Source of the DNA: UBA2137 sp037968575
GTDB taxonomy: Bacteria > Pseudomonadota > Alphaproteobacteria > Micavibrionales > Micavibrionaceae
Length of the DNA: 11,031 bases
Direction: 5' to 3'
Assembly (NCBI GenBank): GCA_037968575.1
Contig: JBBKVR010000119.1
Span: forward strand, 1-11,031
Part shown: one piece after another, positions 1 to 6,571 of the stretch
Layout of the letters: the number at the start of each line of letters is the position of its first letter
How positions within the stretch are numbered: position 1 is the first letter of the stretch
Notes under the pieces: generated by a model
What the model was told of the DNA's origin: nothing
Database searches by the model: none
What the model saw: the letters and a program-made list of their open reading frames with translations, nothing else
Made by a program: the position numbers and the translations under genes

Positions 1-672
1 TTTTCTCAAGAAAAGAATTTCTTTGGTGGGCATGGGATTGTAGGAGCAAGTGGTTCAATCGGTACAGGCTTGGCATTCGCACATAAATACAAAGAAGATG
101 GCGGTGTTGCTGTGACCTATATGGGCGACGGTGCTGCTAACCAAGGGCAAACGGCCGAATGTTACAATATGGCTGCCCTTTGGAAATTGCCGGTTCTTTA
201 TGTCATTGAAAACAATCAATATGGAATGGGGACAAGTGTTGCTCGTTCCTCTGCTGGCGAGCTCTACAGACGCGGTGAGGGCTATAATATTCCTGGTGAG
301 CGCGTTGATGGTCAGGATGTGTTAACTGTGCAGGCTGCCGCTGAGCAAGCTCTATCATTCGTTCGCGAAGGGAATGGGCCATACATCTTAGAAATGATGA
401 CTTATCGTTATCGTGGTCATTCAATGTCTGATCCTGCAAAATATCGTACAAAAGAAGAGGTTTCCTCTTATAAGGACGAAAAAGATCCGATTGCAAAAAT
501 CAAAGGGTTGATGACTGAAGAATTGAAAGTCAAAGAAGATGAAATCAAAGACATAGATAAAGAAATTAAAGAAATCGTCAATGAGGCGGCACAATTCGCA
601 CAAGAGACACTTGAGCCTGATGCATCAGAATTATGGACGGATGTTTTGAAACCACTTGATGATGTTGCTTAA
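1..672 (+). CDS. pdhA: Pyruvate dehydrogenase E1 component, alpha subunit (5' partial)
   Basis: This is the C-terminal 223 residues of the E1-alpha subunit, which with PdhB forms the thiamine-diphosphate (TPP) enzyme that decarboxylates pyruvate and acetylates a lipoyl group. The reading frame is open from base 1, so the true start lies upstream; the family is usually about 330-350 residues, so about two thirds is present. Visible signatures are NFFGGHGIVGA near the start, the TPP/Mg-binding motif beginning GDGAANQG and ending at ENNQYGMGTS, and the loop YRYRGHSMSDPAKYRT, which in relatives orders over the active site. The C-terminal stretch is unusually rich in Lys/Glu (about codons 160-200) but remains in frame up to TAA at 670-672. 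pdhB follows after 40 bases, so the two are probably cotranscribed. The identification is firm. Confidence 0.96.
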   Translation, partial: FSQEKNFFGGHGIVGASGSIGTGLAFAHKYKEDGGVAVTYMGDGAANQGQTAECYNMAALWKLPVLYVIENNQYGMGTSVARSSAGELYRRGEGYNIPGERVDGQDVLTVQAAAEQALSFVREGNGPYILEMMTYRYRGHSMSDPAKYRTKEEVSSYKDEKDPIAKIKGLMTEELKVKEDEIKDIDKEIKEIVNEAAQFAQETLEPDASELWTDVLKPLDDVA

Positions 673-712
673 AGTAAAAATTTAAATAATAAGAATAAAT
701 ACAGAGGATATA

Positions 713-2161
713 ATGCCAATTAAAGTTTTAATGCCTGCACTAAGCCCGACAATGGAAGAGGGTACTCTTGCCAAATGGTTGGTGTCTGAAGGTGATACTG
801 TTGAGGCTGGGGATGTCTTAGCAGAGATTGAAACAGACAAAGCCACAATGGAAGTGGAAGCTGTTGATGAAGGTAGATTGGGTAAGATTATTGTTCAGGC
901 TGGGACAGACAACGTCAAAGTGAACGCAGTGATTGCTGTTATTTTAGAAGAAGGCGAAGACGATTCAGCAATCAATCTTGATGAAGTGAAGGAAACTCAA
1001 ACCAACGAACAAAATAACGATAAAGAAGAGGCAACTAAACCAGCTGAAGTGAAAACGCCTCAACCGTCTTCCGCGGAGCAACCTGAAGGTAAAGAGATTA
1101 AAGACCGTGATATTCTTTACGCGCAAGGCAAGTTAATTGAGCCTCCTGTATTCGATGAGGCTAAATTCTTTGAAAACACCAAAGAGCAAACCGTTCGCGA
1201 AGCTCTGCGCGATGCGATGGCTGAAGAAATGCGCAAAGACGAAAACATCTATCTTATGGGTGAAGAAGTTGCTGAATATAACGGAGCTTATAAAGTTTCC
1301 CAAGGCTTACTAGATGAGTTTGGTGAAAAACGCGTAATTGATACGCCTATCACAGAGCATGGTTTCACAGGTATTGCTGTTGGTTCTGCCTTTAGCGGAT
1401 TAAGGCCTATTGTTGAATTCATGACCATGAATTTTGCGATGCAGGCGGTTGATCACATCATTAACTCGGCTGCCAAAACATTGTACATGGCTGGTGGACA
1501 ACTTGGTTGCCCGATTGTTTTCCGTGGTCCAAACGGCGCGGCGTCTCGTGTAGGGGCGCAACACTCACAGTGCTACGCGAGTTGGTACGCGCATATTCCT
1601 GGACTTAAGGTTGTTTCTCCTTGGTCAGCGGCTGACGCTAAAGGTCTTCTCAAAGCAGCTATTCGTGATCCAAACCCTGTGATGGTTTTGGAAAATGAAT
1701 TGGTTTATGGACAAAGTTTTGATGTCCCAGTGGATGAAGACTACGTGATACCGATTGGCCGTGCCAAAATTGAGCGTGAAGGGTCTGATGTTACTATTGT
1801 TGCCATGTCAATCATGGTCGGTAAGGCCTTAGAGGCCGCCGAAGAACTGGCAAAAGAAGGTATAGAAGCCGAGGTTATCAACCTTCGTACAGTTCGTCCG
1901 ATTGACCGTTGGACAATTGTTGAAAGCGTAAAGAAAACTAACCGCGTAGTTGTTGCAGAAGAGGGCTGGCCTTTTGCAGGTATTGGCTCAGAAATAATAG
2001 CAATTGTTAACGAGCACAGCTTTGACCACATTGACGCGCCTGTTGAGCGGGTCTGTGCGAAGGACGTTCCTCTCCCCTACGCTGCAAATTTGGAGCAACT
2101 CGCCCTTCCACAGCATCAAGATATCGTGCAGGCAGCTCGTAAGGTGTGCTATCGGGATTAG
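713..2161 (+). CDS. pdhB: Pyruvate dehydrogenase E1 beta subunit with N-terminal lipoyl domain
   Basis: E1-beta partners PdhA in the PDH complex. At 482 residues it is much longer than a plain E1-beta (about 325) because residues 1-80 form a complete lipoyl domain: MPALSPTMEEG near the start, then EIETDKATMEV with K43 as the predicted lipoylated lysine, and NVKVNAVIAV at the end. A charged, probably flexible linker (about 82-150, rich in E, K, P, Q) joins it to the E1-beta body, where MGEEVAEYNG (from residue 182) carries the glutamate that activates TPP, followed by the transketolase pyrimidine and C-terminal domains ending in LPYAANLEQLALPQ. A strong ribosome site (AGAGGA, 703-708) lies 4 bases before the ATG. 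Lipoyl-E1-beta fusions are known in alphaproteobacteria. Here the domain may be the only working arm, because PdhC has lost its own. Its last 155 bases are overlapped antisense by a minus-strand frame. Confidence 0.96.
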   Translation: MPIKVLMPALSPTMEEGTLAKWLVSEGDTVEAGDVLAEIETDKATMEVEAVDEGRLGKIIVQAGTDNVKVNAVIAVILEEGEDDSAINLDEVKETQTNEQNNDKEEATKPAEVKTPQPSSAEQPEGKEIKDRDILYAQGKLIEPPVFDEAKFFENTKEQTVREALRDAMAEEMRKDENIYLMGEEVAEYNGAYKVSQGLLDEFGEKRVIDTPITEHGFTGIAVGSAFSGLRPIVEFMTMNFAMQAVDHIINSAAKTLYMAGGQLGCPIVFRGPNGAASRVGAQHSQCYASWYAHIPGLKVVSPWSAADAKGLLKAAIRDPNPVMVLENELVYGQSFDVPVDEDYVIPIGRAKIEREGSDVTIVAMSIMVGKALEAAEELAKEGIEAEVINLRTVRPIDRWTIVESVKKTNRVVVAEEGWPFAGIGSEIIAIVNEHSFDHIDAPVERVCAKDVPLPYAANLEQLALPQHQDIVQAARKVCYRD

Positions 2162-2459
2162 CTATAATGCACTCAGCATATACGCGGACAGAACGTACCA
2201 TTTCACGCATTACACTTGGTTTCGGTGCTTTGGTACCGTCTGTAAAGTTACTTTCTTCCTTCGCTGAAAGTTTAAATTCTATCGCTAAAGACCGTGATAA
2301 AGTTTCGTTTGTTTCTGCAACTTGCTTGAACATTTCGTGGAAGGTGTTTTTTTCATTATTAAAGTCTTCAGTATCTGCAAGAAGTTTGCGCGCGTCATTT
2401 ACTCGGGCGCGACGCTCCTCATACGAAAGAGGAGCCTCATCATTGGCTGGAATACGCAT
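2007..2459 (-). CDS. Hypothetical protein inserted between pdhB and pdhC; 3' part antisense to pdhB
   Basis: I do not recognise this 150-residue frame. The first ~99 residues lie in sequence not used by pdhB. They look like real protein: hydrophilic, probably helical (SYEERRARVNDARKLLAD, then VMREMVRSVRVYAE), with ordinary codon choice and no signal peptide or membrane segment. The last ~50 residues are simply the antisense of the pdhB 3' end and read like an accidental tail (RRGEERPSHRP, QQARQCGQSCAR). The ATG has a good ribosome site (AGGGAA, plus-strand 2467-2472, 7 bases away) and a promoter-like pair further upstream. One reading is that a gene, or the 5' part of one, landed here and its frame continued into pdhB until a chance stop. 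It interrupts the usual close pdhB-pdhC spacing. It could be a functional small protein or a gene fragment; the sequence alone does not decide. Confidence 0.55.
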   Translation of the reverse strand: MRIPANDEAPLSYEERRARVNDARKLLADTEDFNNEKNTFHEMFKQVAETNETLSRSLAIEFKLSAKEESNFTDGTKAPKPSVMREMVRSVRVYAECIIANPDSTPYELPARYLDAVEGRVAPNLQRRGEERPSHRPAQQARQCGQSCAR

Positions 2460-2495
2460 ATATAATTTCCCTGTTCGGAATGTTTATTTAAACTT

Positions 2496-2524
2496 GTCAT
2501 ATCAAGGCAATAAGGTAACGTCAA
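2496..2524 (-). promoter_or_regulatory. Candidate sigma-70-type promoter for the minus-strand gene at 2459
   Basis: Read on the minus strand, TTGACG (plus positions 2519-2524, one mismatch to the -35 consensus) is followed after exactly 17 bases by TATGAC (2496-2501, four of six matches to the -10 consensus). This would start transcription roughly 30 bases before the AGGGAA ribosome site and ATG of the hypothetical gene. It lies within the stretch that may represent the upstream half of the eroded pdhC lipoyl domain. It was found by eye and is only a candidate. Confidence 0.4.
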
Positions 2525-2545
2525 TGTCTGTTTGCCATAAAAGGA

Positions 2546-2707
2546 AGTTTTATGCTCACTAAAATTGCAACGTCCGCTCTGAACTAAACAATAGAAGTTT
2601 AAACCGTTGATGAGGGGATATTTACTAAAATAGTCATGGATGATGAGGCATAAAATGTTAAAGTGAATTCCGTAAACGCAAACTGAAGATAAAAAGAGTC
2701 TAAACCA
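2546..2707 (+). pseudogene. Decayed lipoyl domain of pdhC (E2), in frame with the surviving gene
   Basis: Read in the same frame as pdhC, this stretch resembles the second half of a lipoyl domain. Bases 2552-2572 give MLTKIAT against VLAEIET of the PdhB domain. Bases 2588-2620 give T-I-E-V-stop-T-V-D-E-G against TMEVEAVDEG. Bases 2606-2650 give VDEGIFTKIVMDDEA, and 2654-2674 give NVKVNSV against NVKVNAV. Five in-frame stops interrupt it (TAA 2585, TAA 2600, TAA 2651, TGA 2684, TAA 2690). The DKA segment that would carry the lipoylated lysine is scrambled, with about two extra codons (2573-2587). The last codon runs straight into the ATG of pdhC. The match is to the protein pattern rather than a fresh DNA copy of the pdhB domain, so this is best read as the old N-terminus of pdhC, now untranslated. 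The upstream half of the domain is much less clear. Confidence 0.78.
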
Positions 2708-3637
2708 ATGAATACCCGAACCGCCCAATCCAGCAATTCAGACCGTGTGTTTGCATCTCCTTTGGCAAAACGTCTAGCGGATGAAAAGGGCATTGATATT
2801 GGGAGTGTCGAAGGTTCTGGTCCTAAGGGTCGTGTTGTGAAGGCAGATATTGAGAATTACCAAGGTGGCACCTCGCAAAAACCTGCCAGTGAGCAATCAA
2901 CTGCAACGGCCAAAGGCCAAGATGCACAGAAATTGGCAAATGCCTATGGTATGGAATACGAGGCTATCCCAAATAATAATATTAAGAAGATTACTGCCAA
3001 ACGCCTTGTTGAATCCAAGCAAACTGTCCCGCACTTCTACCTGACGATTGACTGCCAAATCGATATGTTGATGAATGCGCGCAAGGATATTAATGAAAAG
3101 GCTGATGGTGAATACAAACTGTCTGTAAATGACTTTGTAATCAAGGCTGTGGCGCAAGCTCTCAAATCATACCCTGCGGCAAATGTGTCATGGAGTGATG
3201 AAGCAATTCTACAATACACACACGCAGACATTTCTGTTGCTGTGTCTACGCCTAATGGCTTGATTACGCCGATTGTGAAAGCTGCGGAAAATAAAGGACT
3301 TCGTGAAATCTCTGAAGAGGTCAAGGATTTGGCAGGTCGTGCGCGCGAAGGAAAATTAAAACCTGAAGAATTCCAAGGTGGAACATTCTCTGTTTCCAAT
3401 TTGGGCATGTTCGGGATTTCAGAATTTGGAGCCATTATTAACCCACCTCAAGCTTGTATCTTGGCTGTTGGAGTAGGGGAGCAACGTCCTTATGTTAAAG
3501 ATGGTGAGATCAAAATTGGGACCTTCATGAAATGTACTTTGTCAGTTGATCACCGTGCGGTTGATGGTGCGGTTGGTGCCGAGTATCTACAGCATTTTAA
3601 ACGCTATATTGAAAACCCAGTTTCGATGATTGTCTAA
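2708..3637 (+). CDS. pdhC: Dihydrolipoamide acetyltransferase (PDH E2) lacking its lipoyl domain
   Basis: E2 moves the acetyl group from dihydrolipoamide to CoA and forms the structural core of the PDH complex. This protein is 309 residues; alphaproteobacterial E2 proteins with one lipoyl domain are usually about 410-450. It opens with the peripheral subunit-binding domain (about 13-49: RVFASPLAKRLADEKGID, then GSGPKGRVVKADIE), a short linker, and a complete catalytic domain (about 85-309) with the active-site motif DHRAVDGAVGAEYL, H282 and D286 being the expected catalytic pair. No lipoyl domain precedes it. ATG 2708 is the only possible start, since TAA at 2690 closes the frame six codons earlier; a modest ribosome site AAAGAG (2693-2698) is present. 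It must therefore receive acetyl groups from a lipoyl domain on another subunit, most likely PdhB. The stop overlaps the convergent minus-strand gene by 4 bases. Confidence 0.95.
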   Translation: MNTRTAQSSNSDRVFASPLAKRLADEKGIDIGSVEGSGPKGRVVKADIENYQGGTSQKPASEQSTATAKGQDAQKLANAYGMEYEAIPNNNIKKITAKRLVESKQTVPHFYLTIDCQIDMLMNARKDINEKADGEYKLSVNDFVIKAVAQALKSYPAANVSWSDEAILQYTHADISVAVSTPNGLITPIVKAAENKGLREISEEVKDLAGRAREGKLKPEEFQGGTFSVSNLGMFGISEFGAIINPPQACILAVGVGEQRPYVKDGEIKIGTFMKCTLSVDHRAVDGAVGAEYLQHFKRYIENPVSMIV

Positions 3638-4668
3638 CCCTCAAGAGCATCTCGGATTTTACCGAGACGTTTTTGTGTCTTTATGGACAGGTGAGATAAG
3701 TCACTACCCAGAAGCACACGCGCATCGCGTGGTGATGTTTTCTTCAAATAATTTGCAAATTCCAATGACAATCTGTTTTCAACCTCTTCATAATTGAAAT
3801 CAGGGTCTTCCATATCTGTATTGTCAAAATGGGACAAATCTATTTTTTGATTGGTGAAGGTCTCCAATGTTTTTTCGATGTCTTTGGAATAGGCTGCGCT
3901 TTCAAGGCGCTCGGTATCAATGATAAGATTTGCATGATAAAGAGCCTCATATATAGATTTAAGCCATAAGCCGTATATGAGACCGTAAACATCGGATCTG
4001 CTCATATGTTCAAGAACATCTTTGTAGTAAGAATCTTCGTTGACCAAATACTGATCCATGCCCCTACGGAGTTTAAGTGACTTACCCAAATGACCAAGCC
4101 ACATTTCCTTGTTCTTCTCCAAAACGCGAAACCAGTTTAGAAGCGTCGAATCATGATTTTTGGAATGTGTCTCCATACATTTCTGCCATATATCGGTCGG
4201 ATTACTGTTCACATGGATGATGTGTCCATCAAAATTGTGTGTTAGCCACCCCAAGCGAAAAACCATTCTGTGAAAACCCATAACAGGTGTTTTGTTCTCA
4301 TTGCTGGCAAATTTTAGAAGAGAAGCAACGTAGCCTTTCAGTTCAGGAAAGTTTTCAGCCCCTTTCAAAATAAATTGCGTATCAGGCAATTTGCGTGAGA
4401 ATTCAGGAATGCCACGGTTTTTAATATGATAGAGATATTCAGCGTAGAGTGATTTATCGCCAACATTGCGCGGTGCGCTATCCATGGAGGTGAGGGCACT
4501 TGTGTCACTGCCTATCCATTTACGGGTAATTGTGGACATACCATGCTGAAGAGGAGCGTAGAGACAGGTAAATTCCTCATGCTCACGGAAAGCAATCCAG
4601 AGGCTTGTCATCCTGCTGTGCCAGAGTCCCGAGAGAAAGACGGGTTTATTTTTCAAATCATCCTTCAT
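3634..4668 (-). CDS. Divergent sulfotransferase-like protein
   Basis: A soluble protein of 344 residues from the ATG at 4668, or 348 from a TTG at 4680. I prefer the ATG because GGA lies about 8 bases before it. The N-terminus KPVFLSGLWHSRMTSLWIAF (residues 8-27) resembles the P-loop of PAPS-dependent sulfotransferases (beta strand, then R/K-SGTT-x-L), but only S18 and T21 are clearly kept. Residues 149-161, HIIHVNSNPTDIW, fit the second nucleotide-binding strand, normally IxxxRDPxDV with a conserved Arg; that Arg is replaced here. The fold is therefore plausible but PAPS binding is doubtful. No signal peptide or membrane segment is visible. It lies antisense between pdhC and lpd, overlapping the end of pdhC by 4 bases, and diverges from lpd across 76 bases. 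Its role is unknown; a glycan- or lipid-modifying enzyme or a degenerate relative would fit. Confidence 0.6.
   Translation of the reverse strand: MKDDLKNKPVFLSGLWHSRMTSLWIAFREHEEFTCLYAPLQHGMSTITRKWIGSDTSALTSMDSAPRNVGDKSLYAEYLYHIKNRGIPEFSRKLPDTQFILKGAENFPELKGYVASLLKFASNENKTPVMGFHRMVFRLGWLTHNFDGHIIHVNSNPTDIWQKCMETHSKNHDSTLLNWFRVLEKNKEMWLGHLGKSLKLRRGMDQYLVNEDSYYKDVLEHMSRSDVYGLIYGLWLKSIYEALYHANLIIDTERLESAAYSKDIEKTLETFTNQKIDLSHFDNTDMEDPDFNYEEVENRLSLEFANYLKKTSPRDARVLLGSDLSHLSIKTQKRLGKIRDALEG
3650..3674 (+). terminator. Candidate intrinsic terminator after pdhC
   Basis: TCTCGG (3650-3655) and CCGAGA (3662-3667) are perfect inverted repeats around a six-base loop, followed two bases later by five T residues (3670-3674). 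The element starts 13 bases after the pdhC stop codon, the right place to end the pdhA-pdhB-pdhC transcript. It sits inside the 3' coding end of the minus-strand sulfotransferase-like gene, so the sequence serves two purposes. The stem is short, so termination may be partial. Confidence 0.55.
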
Positions 4669-4744
4669 ATTTACGTCCAAACCGTGTAAAAAGCAGTCAC
4701 TAGTTTAGAACAGAGATGCGAATTTACAAAATGGGAAGTTTTTC

Positions 4745-6148
4745 ATGAGTGATAAATCATTTGATGTTGTGGTTATTGGTGGCGGGCCAGGTGGATATGT
4801 GGCCGCTATTCGTGCCGCTCAACTTGGTATGAAGGTCGCTGTTGTTGAAGCCAATCATCTGGGCGGTATCTGCCTGAACTGGGGATGTATTCCAACCAAA
4901 GCATTGCTGCGTTCATCTGAAGTGTTTCATTTAGCACAAAATGCAGAGTCTTTTGGATTAAAAGTCAAAGGCTTAGAGTTTGATATTAAGAAAATAGTTG
5001 AACGTTCGCGTGGTGTTGCCAAACAGCTATCTAGTGGTATTGGTCATCTGCTCAAGAAGAATAAAGTTACAGTTTTTGATGCTTACGGAAAGCTAGCTGG
5101 AAAAGGTAAGGTTGCTCTTGAAAAAGACGGCAAGAAAACAGATGAAATAAGCGCAAAACACATAATCATTGCAACTGGGGCGCGGGCGCGTGTTCTTTCT
5201 GGACTTGAGCCTGACGGAAAACAAATCTGGTCATACAAAGAAGCAATGGTGCCCGAAGTTATGCCTAAAAAGCTTTTGGTAATTGGCTCTGGCGCTATTG
5301 GTATCGAGTTTGCGAGCTTTTATAAAACACTGGGTGCAGAAGTCACAGTTGTTGAATTGATGGACAGAATTTTGCCTGTAGAGGACGAAGAAATTTCAAA
5401 ACTCGCGTTAAAATCTTTTGAAAAACAGGGTATGAAAATCATTACTGGTGCCAAGGTTACTAAGGTCGAAAAATCAAAAGACAAGGTGACGGCTCACATT
5501 GAAGGCAAAGACGGTAAGGTAGATAAACAGGAATTTACGCATGTTGTCTCAGCTGTTGGAATCGTTGGAAATTCTGAAAATCTTGGGCTTGAAGGAACAA
5601 AAGTCAAAGTTGAACGTGGACATATCGAGGTTGATGAATATCTACGCACAGGCGAGCCTAATGTCTATGCGATTGGTGATGTGGTGCATGGACCGTGGCT
5701 TGCGCACAAAGCATCACATGAGGGTATTATCTGTATTGAAAAGATTGCAGGTGAGAAAGATGTCCATCCGATGGATAAATCAAATATTCCGGGTTGTACC
5801 TATTGTCATCCACAAGTGGCAAGTGTTGGCTTAACAGAAGCCCAAGCCAAGGAAGCGGGTCACAAAGTTAAAGTTGGGCGTTTTCCATTCATGGGAAATG
5901 GTAAGGCCATTGCCTTGGGCGAGCCTGAAGGTTTGGTCAAAACTATCTTTGATGAAAAAACGGGCGAATTACTCGGCGCGCACATGATTGGCGCAGAGGT
6001 GACCGAGCTTATTCAAGGTTTTGTGATTGGTAAGACACTAGAGGCGACAGAAGCCGAGTTCATGCATACTATCTTCCCACATCCAACGCTGTCCGAAATG
6101 ATGCATGAGAGTGTTCTTGATGCCTATGGGAAGGCTATACATTTTTAG
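4745..6148 (+). CDS. lpdA: Dihydrolipoamide dehydrogenase (E3)
   Basis: E3 is the FAD flavoprotein that reoxidises dihydrolipoyl groups and reduces NAD+, shared by 2-oxoacid dehydrogenase complexes. The 467 residues are the normal length. Seen in order: the FAD-binding motif VIGGGPGGYVAAIRAAQLG (about 10-28), the redox disulfide in GGICLNWGCIPTK (C43 and C48), the NAD-binding motif VIGSGAIGIEFAS (about 177-189), the second FAD motif VYAIGDV, and the C-terminal HPTLSE with the His446/Glu451 catalytic pair of the partner subunit. There is no N-terminal lipoyl extension of the kind found in some bacterial E3 proteins, which matters because E2 also lacks one here. A good ribosome site GGGAAG (4733-4738) lies 6 bases before the ATG. 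It heads a tight plus-strand run with the next three genes, separated from pdhC by the sulfotransferase-like gene. Confidence 0.97.
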   Translation: MSDKSFDVVVIGGGPGGYVAAIRAAQLGMKVAVVEANHLGGICLNWGCIPTKALLRSSEVFHLAQNAESFGLKVKGLEFDIKKIVERSRGVAKQLSSGIGHLLKKNKVTVFDAYGKLAGKGKVALEKDGKKTDEISAKHIIIATGARARVLSGLEPDGKQIWSYKEAMVPEVMPKKLLVIGSGAIGIEFASFYKTLGAEVTVVELMDRILPVEDEEISKLALKSFEKQGMKIITGAKVTKVEKSKDKVTAHIEGKDGKVDKQEFTHVVSAVGIVGNSENLGLEGTKVKVERGHIEVDEYLRTGEPNVYAIGDVVHGPWLAHKASHEGIICIEKIAGEKDVHPMDKSNIPGCTYCHPQVASVGLTEAQAKEAGHKVKVGRFPFMGNGKAIALGEPEGLVKTIFDEKTGELLGAHMIGAEVTELIQGFVIGKTLEATEAEFMHTIFPHPTLSEMMHESVLDAYGKAIHF

Positions 6149-6163
6149 AGAAAGGAAAAAGCT

Positions 6164-6571
6164 ATGAGTTCTTTAGAGGGGATACTAAACAAAGACGAGA
6201 ATGTTATATTTAATGATGTTCAGGAAACAAAAAATTTACGGACTATTTTCGTGGTAGCCCTAATTTTTGCAGTATGTTCATTTTTTTATGACGAGATGAT
6301 TGGTATTTTTGCTGTGTTGGCTTGGTGGGGATTTCTTTACCATTATGCGCAAAGAGGTGCAGTTATAACAGATAGAAGAATTATAAAAGTTAAGGGCATA
6401 TTTAGTGTAAGTTTTGATGAGATGCGCTTAACTCAAATTGAGTCTATAAATACCAAAAATAATCAGGTTATAATTTCAGGCTCTGGTAATAATAAAATCA
6501 TATTTAGCTATGATTACAAAAAGAGTGATTTTAAATCAAAATTAGATGAGGCTTTGGATAGCCATAAGTAA
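6164..6571 (+). CDS. Small membrane protein with bacterial PH-like domain
   Basis: A 135-residue protein. Two closely spaced hydrophobic segments (about 27-42 and 45-60) suggest a membrane hairpin. Residues 66-95 match the bacterial PH domain (bPH_2, formerly DUF304) pattern: AVITDRRIIKVKGIF, then acidic residues and LTQIESI. Proteins of this type are membrane-associated and mostly of unknown role. The ribosome site AAAGGA (6151-6156) is clear, 7 bases before the ATG. It follows lpd by 15 bases, and its stop overlaps the lipA start (TAATG), so translation is probably coupled. It is visibly more AT-rich than lpd and lipA, with many ATA, TTA and AAT codons, consistent with a later arrival between two cofactor genes. 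I see no link to lipoate metabolism in its sequence. Confidence 0.75.
   Translation: MSSLEGILNKDENVIFNDVQETKNLRTIFVVALIFAVCSFFYDEMIGIFAVLAWWGFLYHYAQRGAVITDRRIIKVKGIFSVSFDEMRLTQIESINTKNNQVIISGSGNNKIIFSYDYKKSDFKSKLDEALDSHK

Noticed and set aside
70..72. TTG as a start codon for pdhA
   Set aside because: The pdhA frame is open from base 1 and the residues before this TTG (NFFGGHGIVGA) are conserved E1-alpha sequence, so the codon is internal.
2146..2562. Plus-strand 138-codon open frame overlapping the hypothetical minus-strand gene
   Set aside because: It starts inside pdhB, has an implausible composition for most of its length, and mirrors the more protein-like minus-strand frame. Only its last residues matter, as a possible lipoyl remnant.
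2399..2793. Minus-strand open frames across the pdhC start and the decayed lipoyl region
   Set aside because: Cys/Phe/Ser-rich translations without motifs or ribosome sites; they are shadows of pdhC and of non-coding sequence.
4669..4744. Promoters in the divergent gap before lpd
   Set aside because: At least one promoter is expected there, but I found no convincing -35/-10 pair with proper spacing on either strand.
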